Assembly (NCBI GenBank): GCA_964030475.1
Contig: CAXIPT010000012.1
Coordinates: 482,123 to 546,122, forward strand
Reading direction: 5' to 3'
From: Tethya wilhelma
Taxonomy: Eukaryota > Porifera > Demospongiae > Tethyida > Tethyidae
Length of the DNA stretch: 64,000 nucleotides
This document shows, in pieces, positions 1-10,329 of this stretch (positions are counted from its first letter, which is position 1; each line of letters starts with the position of its first letter). The translations under genes and the position numbers were made by a program. A model generated the notes under the pieces. The model had not been told where the DNA came from and ran no database searches. It was given only the letters and a program-made list of their open reading frames with translations.

Positions 1-2348
1 CTGTTTTGACTGTCTACCACCACTTATAGACTCTTCCTGGTCTGATTGTCCATCACCACTTACAGGTGCAGACTCCTCCTGTTCCAACTGTCCATCACCA
101 CCTGTGTGTGCAAACTCTTCCTGTTTTGACTGTCCCTCAGCACACTGTTCTGGGACCTTTAAGTCTAGCTCCAGCTCAGCTTGCCTCTCCTCAGGCTTGG
201 AGTGAGCTTCTTGACTGCGCTTTCCAAAATTAAACTCATCAAAGATGACATGACGGATGTAACTCTTCCTCTTCCTTTCGTCCCAAACTTTGTAGTTGTG
301 TACAGTGCTTATGCAGCCAATGAATATCAGCTTCTCTACTTTGCAGTCTAACTTCTTCCTGCTTCCTTCTGGGACATGAGTATGGACTATACACCCAAAG
401 ACTTGAATGTGTTTTAAGTCTGGTTTCTCACTATACGTACCACCGTTCATACGATGTTTCACCTGATGTTAGTGCAGTTGTTACCATTCGATTGCGTAGG
501 TACACTGCAGTTTCCACCGCTTCTGCCCAGCATGCATTGCTGAGACCAGCGTGCATGTGTCATCATTGTGCGGGCAGCTTCTCTCAATGTCTGATTGAGA
601 CACTCGGAAACTCCATTCTGCTGCGGTGAGTAAGCAGCAGTGAACTCAGCACGTATTCCATGATAGCGCTTGAACTCCTCTGACAGGTATTTGCCACCAC
701 TGTGTGAGCTCGCAAGGCTTTTATACTCTGATGGACTCCTTTTCAACTGCAGATTTGAATTCCTTGAACTTCTCCAGTGCTTCTCACTTTTCCTTCAAGA
801 AATAAGCTTTACAGAAACAAGAGTAGTCATCTGTAAACGTAATGAAATACCGACTTCCTCCAAATATGACTTGGTTTGCATAGGACCACAGATGTCTGTG
901 TGCACCAGCTGTAACCCTTCCGTTGACTTGATTTCTTTCAAGGGTCTGTGAGGCGCTCGGTGCACCTTCCCTTGAATGCAAGCCTCACACAGCCTCCTTC
1001 CATGTTCACCACGAAGACTCAATCCTGAAGCACTCTTCTCCAGCTGACGTAACTGGTTAGAGTTAACATGTGCTAGCCTCTGATGCCAGAGCTCAATGTC
1101 ACTGACTTTTGACTCCTGAGAAACTTTAGCACTCTCCACTGACGGCTCATAGTCAAGCTTGTACAGCTTCCCAACTGTCAACCCAACAGCAACTAGCTGA
1201 CGTTTCTCGTCATGTATCCAACAATACTTTCGACCAAAGGATACCACCAACTGATTCAGTGCTGCTGCAGGAACACTGAAAAGGTTGCTCAGAAGCTTTG
1301 GAACGTATAGGACAACAGTCAACCAACCTGGGATTAATTCTCTTTCCCCGACAGAGTTCTGTGACTATGATGATGCGACCCACTCCCAGAGCTTTTACAG
1401 TGTGCCCATCACCAAGTCCAACCAATTCAGGTGTGTCAAACTCTCTGTAGTTGTGAAGTACTTCCTTCTGGAATGTCATATGTCGACTTGCGCCTGAGTC
1501 GATGATCCGATCTTCACAATGCTCTTCAGCTTTTAGACCTCTTGTCACCATAAATGTGTGAGGTACATCTGAGTCAGATTCCTCCTGGGTCTCTTCAGCT
1601 TTTTTGACACATGTTGAGTTGGTTTTGACTTCTTTGACTTGTCCTCCTACTTAGGATATTCTTGAGCATAATGACCGCTCTTTCCACAAACATAGCAGTT
1701 ACCTGGTTTCCTGCTATATTGCCAAACTTTCGTCCTTCCTTCAACGCAGAGTTGCTTCTTGATTCTGTGCCTCCTGGGGGGCTTCTTTTGCCTCTGCTCC
1801 TCATTGAGCTGTGCCTGCCTCACAAACACCATTGACAGCTCATCATCATCTCAAGCTAGAAGTGCTGTTACAAGTGTAGGATATAAGCATTCTGTACACT
1901 TCGGAGTAACACTGCAACTTTGTGGATCTCCTCAATCCCCTCTCCAATGGCAGACAGCTGATCTGCCAGCTCATCTAGCTCGATCCACAGATGATCTAAA
2001 ATTTGTGCTGCCTGCTTCATACGGAGCCTGAAGAATTGCATCAGAGTGAAGACTTTGTTACTAACAGTCTTCCTCTCAAAGTATTGAGACAAGGTATCTA
2101 TCCCACATCCCTTAGGAGTATGACAACCCATGACCATTGGCACATACCTTTGTCCAATGCACTGTAAAATACAGTGTACAGTAAAATACAGTAATCTGAC
2201 GATTGCTCTCCACAACTGGCTCTATTGTTTCTGTCACATAGCCCCACAGATCAGCAGCCTTCACCTGGAATTTCCAGACCAGCCAGTCCTTCTCACTCTT
2301 GAGTTGAGGAATATTCACAAACAGCTTCTTGACAGCTGCAGAAGCCAT
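1..2348 (-). pseudogene. Ty1/copia retrotransposon gag-pol, 3' part off the window, multiply frameshifted
   Basis: Minus-strand reading gives, in order: a Gag start at 2348, a UBN2-like Gag body (about 2215-1868), a CCHC zinc knuckle (about 1700-1650), an aspartic protease with DSGAS (about 1490), a GAG-pre-integrase HHCC zinc domain with LWHQRLAH and CEACIQGK (about 1090-960), the integrase core start HTDICGP (about 900) and the NGVSE region (about 610), then an integrase C-terminal/linker region to base 1. The frame changes at least four times. The last zinc-knuckle Cys is Tyr, and the second catalytic Asp of integrase, expected just before GGKYLS, reads Ser. Reverse transcriptase and RNase H would lie left of the window. 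The last 140 bases hold imperfect repeats of about 45 bp encoding an acidic QEES-type linker. This is a dead copy; the class assignment is secure from domain order (integrase before RT side). Confidence 0.9.
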
Positions 2349-2456
2349 TCTGCTATGCAGTGATCTTCCCACAAACAGGATTCGACAGCTATAGCACTAT
2401 ACAGAGACTTCACTACAACTACACTTCAACAGCCTCGTGGGATACTGAGCCCATAT

Positions 2457-2737
2457 CCTATTCTAAAATGACAGTGAACTAAACAATTTTAATGACAGAA
2501 ACTTGATAACAGCAATACAAAGACACTTTGACAATTTAACAGACTAGACTAACTCAACTCTACGGACTAACTTACACACAGGCTGTTTTTATACTCTATT
2601 ACAGAGTCTCTAGAACCAGTTGAAAAGTTCCATGCACCAACTGTACAAAACTAGTGTACTCTAGCTTAAACTATAATGTCCTAGAATGTTCTGTCCAAAC
2701 GGTGACATGTAATTACATGAAATCACTTTATACAACA
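2457..2737 (-). repeat. Probable 5' LTR of the copia element, with TATA box and tRNA-iMet-type primer site beside it
   Basis: Upstream of the Gag start the minus strand carries TATAAAAA (about 2582-2592), a TG start at 2737 (TGTTGTATAAAG), and at about 2444-2457 the string GGATATGGGCTCAG. That string resembles the copia-type primer site complementary to the tRNA-iMet anticodon arm (GGTTATGGGCCCAG in Drosophila copia). The other LTR is outside the window, so both boundaries are estimates. Bases 2349-2443 are the 5' leader. Confidence 0.5.
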
Positions 2738-2761
2738 TGTACAGTTGAATTTCATACCATC
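2738..2761 (+). pseudogene. Left piece of an older Ty3/gypsy integrase split by the young gypsy insertion
   Basis: When the young element and one 5-bp target copy are ignored, the last bases before 2761 read into the sequence after 9677 as YHLQSDGLIERFN, the integrase YHPQSDG motif. The fragment contains a stop. It is flanked on the left by the probable copia LTR, so two retroelements have landed in the same older copy. Confidence 0.5.
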
Positions 2762-2906
2762 TGTAATATGTTCTCTTCAGGATGCAAACAGATACTTTTT
2801 ATCAGTCCTCTTGACAACACATGGTAATCATATCACATGACAATATACGGTAAAGGTCGGCAACAACACATACAATAATATTACTAACAAGTCAGCTCAT
2901 ACTACA
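2762..2906 (-). repeat. 3' LTR of the young gypsy element
   Basis: 145 bp, identical to 9528-9672. It begins TGTAATATG and ends ACTACA on the plus strand. Confidence 0.97.
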
Positions 2907-2919
2907 TCTCCCCCTTTCA
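2907..2919 (-). other. Polypurine tract of the young gypsy element
   Basis: The minus strand reads TGAAAGGGGGAGA directly against the 3' LTR, the expected plus-strand primer. Its first three bases are also the terminal stop codon of the Gag-Pol frame. Confidence 0.85.
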
Positions 2920-5900
2920 GTTATACCCATAGTAGTTGGGGGGGGTTACAACAATTCCAGTTTTAGATCGGGTCGATACTCTGTTCGAGTTCTGTGATTG
3001 TGATTCTGCATGTTGTGAGTGATCTTGAGTCTCTACTCGTTCTCGTTCTCTAAGTTGTACACGATTACGGCGAATGTCCCCAGATGGAACTTCAACCTGA
3101 TACGATCGTGGTTCTTGTGATCGTCCAGCTACTCTCCCAGGTACTTGACCATTAGGTGTGTCTACCCAGACTGGTGTGTCCAGTGGAAACTCTGGAAGAG
3201 GTCATACTCTATGTCTCTTGTCGTAATCTTTCTTCTGCTTCTCTTTCTGTTGCTTATCGGTCTCTCTAAAGCTTTCCAGGTATGGCCATTGAGGAATAAA
3301 GATCTTCTGTAGTTGAGGAATATCTGTGCGAAGTTTCCTACCCATCAGAAGTTCTGCTGGGCTGAGGCCATAAGCTGGTAGTGGGGTAGCTCTATAGCTC
3401 AACATTGCCTTGTAGGGATCAGGAGAATTTGCAAGCAACTGCTTAACCGTCTTCACGGTTCTCTCAGCTAGTCCATTGGACTGGGGATGGTAAGGACTGC
3501 TGGTGACATGTTTAAAACCATAATCTTCAGCAAACTCCTTCATCTCTCTGCAATCATATTGCGGACCATTGTCGCTAACCATCACCGAGGGAACTCCATG
3601 ACGAGAGAAGATAGACTTCAAAGCTGTAATCACACTTGCTGCTGTCATACTGTTCAAACGCTGAACCTCCATGTAGCGTGAAAAATAGTCTACCACCAAT
3701 ACGTAGTTAGTCTTCTCCAACTCAAATAGGTCGGATGCTATTCTCTCCCATGGGTGCTTTGGCAATGCTGTGGGCATCAGTGGCTCTTTACTTGGAGCAT
3801 TAGTCTTCATACATTCTGGACATGAGCGTACAAAGTTCTCCATCTCTTGTGAAGCTCCAGGCCACCAAACAGACTCAGACACACGAAGTCTGCAACGAAC
3901 GATTCCCTGATGACCACTATGAATTCTGGACATTGTTTCCTTTCTCTTTGCTTGGGGAATAACAATTCTTGAGCCGTACAGAAGGAGATCTTGATTGACG
4001 GTTAGTGTAGAGCGGAATTGCCAGTACTTCTTGACTGCCCCTTTGAGTGTATGTCTCGATGGCCACCCTGACTTGCAAAACTCAATGACCTTCGAACATT
4101 CTGGGTCTTCTGCTTGAGCTCTGCGATATGACTGTAAGCGTTCTTCGCCGGCAGGGAGAGCTTGAATGGTTGAATCAACAAATTTCTCAACTTCAACTGC
4201 TGCCACTGACACAAACTCATCATCCTTCTTAATGGGAGCTCTGGAGAGGGTATCTGCAAGATATAGGCTCTTGCCAGGAGAGTGAAAGATACTGTACTGA
4301 AAGCGGAGGAGTCTTAGCCGAAAACGAAGAACTCTTGGAGGGAGCGAATCCAAACTCTTGTGACCCAATAAGGGTACTAGTGGTTTGTGGTCTGTTTCCA
4401 GCTGTATTTGTTTGCCAAGAACATAAGTGGAGAACTTCTCACAAGCCCATGTGAGAGCTAGCGCTTCCTTTTCGATCTGCGCATAGCGGGTTTCTGTTTC
4501 AGTTAGGGCTCTAGATGCGAATGCAACTGGTCTCCAATCGGAATTGTGTTTCTGTAGAAGGACAGCGCCTAGTCCATAAGCTGAGGCATCAGCACTGATT
4601 TTGGTCTCCTTCTCCAAGTCATAGAGGGCTAGCACTCTGGGTGATGCAACTTCCTCCTTGACTTTGGCAAATGCTTCCTCGTGTACTGGAGTCCAGAGGA
4701 ACACTCGTTTAGGGCTAAGGAGTTCACGTAGGGGTGTAGAAAGCTCTGTGATCTTTGGTGAGAACTTATTGAGTTGGTTAATCATACCCATGAATCTCCT
4801 GAGTTGGCTGATAGAAGTAGGTGCTGGAAGCCCACGAATAGCTTCTGTTTTCTCTGGGTCGGGTAGTACTCTGTTACCATCGATCACATGCCCAAGATAG
4901 TCAACTCGAGGTTGGCGGAAGGCACACTTTGCCGGGTTTAGTGTCAGTTTAGCCTCTCTGAGTCTCCGTAGTACTTCGTCTAATCTTTGATCGTGTTCTT
5001 CGAATGTTCTACCAGGCACCAGAATATCATCAATGTGTACCTGTACTCCAGGAATATCTGACAACAAATCAGACATGCGTTTTTGAAAATGCTCAGGGGC
5101 ACTACTCAGACCAAATGGGAGTTTGTTAAAACAATAGCGACCCATTGGAGTAAGAAAGGTTGTAAGATGGCGAGATTCTTCTGCCAAAGGCACTTGCCAG
5201 AACCCACTGTTTGTGTCAAGTTTGCTGAAAACTTTAGAATCAGCTAATTGTGCCAAAGTGGCATCGACACTCGGTAAGGGGTGGACCTCTCTCATCACAC
5301 TTTCATTTAGAGGCTTCAAATCAACACAAATGCGGACTTTCCCTGAGGCTTTTGGAACAACGACCATGCCCGCACACCATTCAGTAGGTTCACTATCCTT
5401 GGATATCACTCCAAGTTCCTCCATGTTTTTGAGTTCTCTCTCCACAGCCTCTTTCAGTGGTAATGGAACTTTCCTTGGAGTGTGAATGGCATGTGGAACT
5501 GCATCAGGTTTGAGACGGATGGTATATTCTTCTTTGAACGTGCCCAATCCAGTGAAGAGATCTGGATGGTCCTTAATAATGTCGTTATTCTGTACAGTAT
5601 CGACATAATTCAGTAGATTTAGAGCTTTAATAGCAGGTAAGCCCAGGAGATCATTAGAAAGACCTCTTACAACAAATACTCTCTGGACTGTGTTCTTCTG
5701 TTGTATTGCTAAATGAACCTTGGCTTCCCCCACAATGTGTAGAGGATTACGGTCAGGGCCGCAAATGGTTTTGGAGGTCTTTGCCAGAGGGGGTGGTTTC
5801 TTCAGTGTCCTCCAGCTTGTCTCAGAAATTGCAGTCACCTCTGCACCCGTGTCGATTTTGAAAGACAAGGGTTGTTGCTCAATGTTCAGTTCGACTTTCC

Positions 5901-6498
5901 AACAACTAGAGTTTGGTCCTCCCACTGCATTTAGGTACGCAGTATCAAGGAAGAATTCGTCGACGTCTGAGTCTCTGGGAGTTTGTTCGGAGTCGTCTTG
6001 TGCTAATACAGCTATGGTCTTAGAAAGGCAGTGTTTTGCAAAGTGACCCTTGCGGTTGCATTTATGGCAGATCACACTCTTTGCCGGGCATTGCTGCACT
6101 GGATGGGACTCTTTTCCACATCGTATACATATCTCATTACGTCGCTTTCCCTTTTGCTTCGGGTTTGAGGACTGACGATAGCTTGCCTTCTTTTGCGATC
6201 TGTTTTGTAGTGAATCCAGCTGGGTTTTAGTTCCTGAGGCCAGGATTGTCCCTTGCTCTTTTACCGCTTCTCTTTGTCTAATGAGTGTTTTGGCTTTCTG
6301 TAAGGTGAGGCCTGACTCCATCTGCATTCTTTCTGATAGTGATTTGTCACGGATGCCTACAACCAGGCGATCTCTAATCAGCTCATTTTTCACAGTTCCA
6401 TAATCACACCGGTCTGCCATCTGGTGTACAGCTGTAATGTACAGCTCTGCTGATTCACCCGCTTCTTGTTTTCTTTGGTTAAAGCAAGCTCTCTCGAA
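2917..6498 (-). pseudogene. Gypsy Gag-Pol, second internal copy (lacks Gag start; carries the complete integrase)
   Basis: Open from the duplication junction at 6498 to an in-frame TGA at 3202-3204, with first Met at 6420. Counting from that Met: two CCHC knuckles (98-111 and 118-131), protease DTGA (190-193), reverse transcriptase with HIDD in place of the usual Y/F-x-DD (462-465), RNase H, integrase HHCC zinc domain and a D-D-E core (SDLF, DNGP, the E of GLAER). The frame after the TGA stays open for 94 codons to a stop at 2917-2919 that overlaps the polypurine tract, so the TGA looks like a point nonsense change (CGA to TGA). This copy has no Gag N-terminus and no promoter of its own, so it could be used only by recombination with the first copy. 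Family assignment is certain. Confidence 0.93.
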
Positions 6499-9223
6499 TC
6501 ATCAGTGGCTCTTTACTTGGAGCATTAGTCTTCATACATTCTGGACATGAGCGTACAAAGTTCTCCATCTCTTGTGAAGCTCCAGGCCACCAAACAGACT
6601 CAGACACACGAAGTCTGCAACGAACGATTCCCTGATGACCACTATGAATTCTGGACATTGTTTCCTTTCTCTTTGCTTGGGGAATAACAATTCTTGAGCC
6701 GTACAGAAGGAGATCTTGATTGACGGTTAGTGTAGAGCGGAATTGCCAGTACTTCTTGACTGCCCCTTTGAGTGTATGTCTCGATGGCCACCCTGACTTG
6801 CAAAACTCAATGACCTTCGAACATTCTGGGTCTTCTGCTTGAGCTCTGCGATATGACTGTAAGCGTTCTTCGCCGGCAGGGAGAGCTTGAATGGTTGAAT
6901 CAACAAATTTCTCAACTTCAACTGCTGCCACTGACACAAACTCATCATCCTTCTTAATGGGAGCTCTGGAGAGGGTATCTGCAAGATATAGGCTCTTGCC
7001 AGGAGAGTGAAAGATACTGTACTGAAAGCGGAGGAGTCTTAGCCGAAAACGAAGAACTCTTGGAGGGAGCGAATCCAAACTCTTGTGACCCAATAAGGGT
7101 ACTAGTGGTTTGTGGTCTGTTTCCAGCTGTATTTGTTTGCCAAGAACATAAGTGGAGAACTTCTCACAAGCCCATGTGAGAGCTAGCGCTTCCTTTTCGA
7201 TCTGCGCATAGCGGGTTTCTGTTTCAGTTAGGGCTCTAGATGCGAATGCAACTGGTCTCCAATCGGAATTGTGTTTCTGTAGAAGGACAGCGCCTAGTCC
7301 ATAAGCTGAGGCATCAGCACTGATTTTGGTCTCCTTCTCCAAGTCATAGAGGGCTAGCACTCTGGGTGATGCAACTTCCTCCTTGACTTTGGCAAATGCT
7401 TCCTCGTGTACTGGAGTCCAGAGGAACACTCGTTTAGGGCTAAGGAGTTCACGTAGGGGTGTAGAAAGCTCTGTGATCTTTGGTGAGAACTTATTGAGTT
7501 GGTTAATCATACCCATGAATCTCCTGAGTTGGCTGATAGAAGTAGGTGCTGGAAGCCCACGAATAGCTTCTGTTTTCTCTGGGTCGGGTAGTACTCTGTT
7601 ACCATCGATCACATGCCCAAGATAGTCAACTCGAGGTTGGCGGAAGGCACACTTTGCCGGGTTTAGTGTCAGTTTAGCCTCTCTGAGTCTCCGTAGTACT
7701 TCGTCTAATCTTTGATCGTGTTCTTCGAATGTTCTACCAGGCACCAGAATATCATCAATGTGTACCTGTACTCCAGGAATATCTGACAACAAATCAGACA
7801 TGCGTTTTTGAAAATGCTCAGGGGCACTACTCAGACCAAATGGGAGTTTGTTAAAACAATAGCGACCCATTGGAGTAAGAAAGGTTGTAAGATGGCGAGA
7901 TTCTTCTGCCAAAGGCACTTGCCAGAACCCACTGTTTGTGTCAAGTTTGCTGAAAACTTTAGAATCAGCTAATTGTGCCAAAGTGGCATCGACACTCGGT
8001 AAGGGGTGGACCTCTCTCATCACACTTTCATTTAGAGGCTTCAAATCAACACAAATGCGGACTTTCCCTGAGGCTTTTGGAACAACGACCATGCCCGCAC
8101 ACCATTCAGTAGGTTCACTATCCTTGGATATCACTCCAAGTTCCTCCATGTTTTTGAGTTCTCTCTCCACAGCCTCTTTCAGTGGTAATGGAACTTTCCT
8201 TGGAGTGTGAATGGCATGTGGAACTGCATCAGGTTTGAGACGGATGGTATATTCTTCTTTGAACGTGCCCAATCCAGTGAAGAGATCTGGATGGTCCTTA
8301 ATAATGTCGTTATTCTGTACAGTATCGACATAATTCAGTAGATTTAGAGCTTTAATAGCAGGTAAGCCCAGGAGATCATTAGAAAGACCTCTTACAACAA
8401 ATACTCTCTGGACTGTGTTCTTCTGTTGTATTGCTAAATGAACCTTGGCTTCCCCCACAATGTGTAGAGGATTACGGTCAGGGCCGCAAATGGTTTTGGA
8501 GGTCTTTGCCAGAGGGGGTGGTTTCTTCAGTGTCCTCCAGCTTGTCTCAGAAATTGCAGTCACCTCTGCACCCGTGTCGATTTTGAAAGACAAGGGTTGT
8601 TGCTCAATGTTCAGTTCGACTTTCCAACAACTAGAGTTTGGTCCTCCCACTGCATTTAGGTACGCAGTATCAAGGAAGAATTCGTCGACGTCTGAGTCTC
8701 TGGGAGTTTGTTCGGAGTCGTCTTGTGCTAATACAGCTATGGTCTTAGAAAGGCAGTGTTTTGCAAAGTGACCCTTGCGGTTGCATTTATGGCAGATCAC
8801 ACTCTTTGCCGGGCATTGCTGCACTGGATGGGACTCTTTTCCACATCGTATACATATCTCATTACGTCGCTTTCCCTTTTGCTTCGGGTTTGAGGACTGA
8901 CGATAGCTTGCCTTCTTTTGCGATCTGTTTTGTAGTGAATCCAGCTGGGTTTTAGTTCCTGAGGCCAGGATTGTCCCTTGCTCTTTTACCGCTTCTCTTT
9001 GTCTAATGAGTGTTTTGGCTTTCTGTAAGGTGAGGCCTGACTCCATCTGCATTCTTTCTGATAGTGATTTGTCACGGATGCCTACAACCAGGCGATCTCT
9101 AATCAGCTCATTTTTCACAGTTCCATAATCACACCGGTCTGCCATCTGGTGTACAGCTGTAATGTACAGCTCTGCTGATTCACCCGCTTCTTGTTTTCTT
9201 TGGTTAAAGCAAGCTCTCTCGAA
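3775..9223. repeat. Internal tandem duplication of 2,725 bp inside the gypsy element
   Basis: 3775-6498 and 6500-9223 correspond base for base at an offset of 2,725, and their translations are identical. The junction (about 6497-6501) has a single extra T and no long homology. It puts the upstream copy out of frame, so the first frame ends nine codons past the joint. No difference between copies was noticed, so the event is very recent or an assembly effect. Confidence 0.95.
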
Positions 9224-9499
9224 AATTACATTCTTTCGCACTTCGAAATGATCATCAAATTTTTTAACAACTTTGTCATAATCTTTTTTATCATCTTCTG
9301 AAATGCCCGTCATGCCTAAAACATCTCCGGAACCTTCCCCCATGCAATATAACAACGTGCTTACTTGTCGTTCTGCATCTTCTTTTGAGAGGCCCGACGC
9401 CATGCGGTATTGCTGGAAGCGATTTTTCCATTTTCCCCATTCTTCGGGTTTGTTGAAATTAAAGGCGGAAGGTGTTCCAAGGGCAGAAGGAGTAGCCAT
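6479..9499 (-). CDS. Gypsy Gag-Pol, first internal copy (1,006 aa, integrase truncated)
   Basis: The start at 9499 is chosen because it is the first Met after the primer site (9510-9527); an upstream Met at 9586 would read through the LTR. Order: Gag (1-200), two CCHC knuckles (about 216-229 and 236-249), aspartic protease DTGA (about 308), reverse transcriptase with HIDD (about 580), RNase H with the SADAS motif, then the integrase zinc domain. The tandem-duplication junction then shifts the frame and the protein ends with nine unrelated residues. Gag, protease and reverse transcriptase appear intact; the integrase catalytic core is missing. Expected roles are particle assembly and reverse transcription in the cytoplasm; integration would need an integrase from elsewhere. 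The next copy begins at the joint on the same strand. Confidence 0.93.
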   Translation of the reverse strand: MATPSALGTPSAFNFNKPEEWGKWKNRFQQYRMASGLSKEDAERQVSTLLYCMGEGSGDVLGMTGISEDDKKDYDKVVKKFDDHFEVRKNVIFERACFNQRKQEAGESAELYITAVHQMADRCDYGTVKNELIRDRLVVGIRDKSLSERMQMESGLTLQKAKTLIRQREAVKEQGTILASGTKTQLDSLQNRSQKKASYRQSSNPKQKGKRRNEICIRCGKESHPVQQCPAKSVICHKCNRKGHFAKHCLSKTIAVLAQDDSEQTPRDSDVDEFFLDTAYLNAVGGPNSSCWKVELNIEQQPLSFKIDTGAEVTAISETSWRTLKKPPPLAKTSKTICGPDRNPLHIVGEAKVHLAIQQKNTVQRVFVVRGLSNDLLGLPAIKALNLLNYVDTVQNNDIIKDHPDLFTGLGTFKEEYTIRLKPDAVPHAIHTPRKVPLPLKEAVERELKNMEELGVISKDSEPTEWCAGMVVVPKASGKVRICVDLKPLNESVMREVHPLPSVDATLAQLADSKVFSKLDTNSGFWQVPLAEESRHLTTFLTPMGRYCFNKLPFGLSSAPEHFQKRMSDLLSDIPGVQVHIDDILVPGRTFEEHDQRLDEVLRRLREAKLTLNPAKCAFRQPRVDYLGHVIDGNRVLPDPEKTEAIRGLPAPTSISQLRRFMGMINQLNKFSPKITELSTPLRELLSPKRVFLWTPVHEEAFAKVKEEVASPRVLALYDLEKETKISADASAYGLGAVLLQKHNSDWRPVAFASRALTETETRYAQIEKEALALTWACEKFSTYVLGKQIQLETDHKPLVPLLGHKSLDSLPPRVLRFRLRLLRFQYSIFHSPGKSLYLADTLSRAPIKKDDEFVSVAAVEVEKFVDSTIQALPAGEERLQSYRRAQAEDPECSKVIEFCKSGWPSRHTLKGAVKKYWQFRSTLTVNQDLLLYGSRIVIPQAKRKETMSRIHSGHQGIVRCRLRVSESVWWPGASQEMENFVRSCPECMKTNAPSKEPLMIRESLL

Positions 9500-9509
9500 T
9501 TTAGTTAGG

Positions 9510-9527
9510 ATCCCACTCCTGACACCA
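9510..9527 (-). other. Primer-binding site, tRNA-Leu type
   Basis: Directly inside the 5' LTR the minus strand reads TGGTGTCAGGAGTGGGAT, complementary to the conserved eukaryotic tRNA-Leu 3' end including CCA. The tRNA match is from memory of that tRNA family. Confidence 0.85.
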
Positions 9528-9672
9528 TGTAATATGTTCTCTTCAGGATGCAAACAGATACTTTTTATCAGTCCTCTTGACAACACATGGTAATCATATC
9601 ACATGACAATATACGGTAAAGGTCGGCAACAACACATACAATAATATTACTAACAAGTCAGCTCATACTACA
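9528..9672 (-). repeat. 5' LTR of the young gypsy element
   Basis: 145 bp, identical to the LTR at 2762-2906. Confidence 0.97.
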
Positions 9673-10325
9673 CCATCTGCAGTCAGATGGTTTGATCGAG
9701 CGATTCAATAGAACATTGCTATCTATGTTGAACACTCATTTGACTGGGAGGACCATGTTGTATGGCATACAATAGCAGTATACCCCCTACAACTGGATTC
9801 CTCTCCCTTTTACTTGATGTTTGCAGGAGTGCAGAGATACCAATCAAGCTGATGTATGGTGCACGTGAAACTTGAACCCCGACAGCTAGAGGCCCAATCA
9901 CTCCCAACAAATGGCAAACATGCTTAGAAAAGTAACAGCACCTCCAGGAGGCATACAAGCAAGTATGTACTGCAATGGGGCACAAGCTTGATCGACAGAA
10001 AAGTTTATATGACAGGAAAGTCCACGGACAACACTACAATCAAAATGATCTTGTTTCGGCTACACACAACTGTAGTTCGGAGAGGAGTTACATAGTTGTA
10101 AGCTTCATCGCCCCTGGAGTGGACTTTCCATGTTGTGAAACATATATCTGATACTTTGTATCATTTACAAAATTCTCACTCTTCTCGGTGTAGGGTCGTA
10201 GTCCGATTAAAACCATGTCCTGATAATATTCACCTGGATAAGCTACTTCCAAAACTCAGAGCTTCCTATAAAATATCTGACAGGTCTGCCACGCCTCCGC
10301 CTCCTGGCACTACCCTTATACCTGT
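9673..10325 (+). pseudogene. Older Ty3/gypsy integrase C-terminal remnant
   Basis: Plus-strand fragments continue from QSDGLIERFNRTLLSML at about 9680 into the usual downstream region (FSPFYLMF-like, then a stretch resembling YDRKVHGQ) and a final part near VVRLKPC at about 10,198. Frameshifts and stops break it repeatedly. The young gypsy element inserted in its YHPQSDG motif. A polyprotein of this shape belongs to Ty3/gypsy; no LTR was found for it. Confidence 0.75.
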
Positions 10326-10329
10326 TTCA

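Larger units (their letters stand above)
2762..9672 (-). mobile_element. Young Ty3/gypsy LTR retrotransposon, 145-bp LTRs, internally duplicated
   Basis: Identical 145-bp LTRs (TG...CA) bound the element and the 5-bp target site CCATC occurs at 2757-2761 and 9673-9677. LTR identity indicates recent insertion. The interior is on the minus strand: primer site at the right, polypurine tract at the left, one Gag-Pol frame between. Without the 2,725-bp internal duplication the element would be about 4.19 kb, a normal compact gypsy. Fused gag-pol, a tRNA-Leu primer and protein style suggest the Mag / K02A2.6-like lineage (inference). No envelope gene is seen. Confidence 0.97.
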
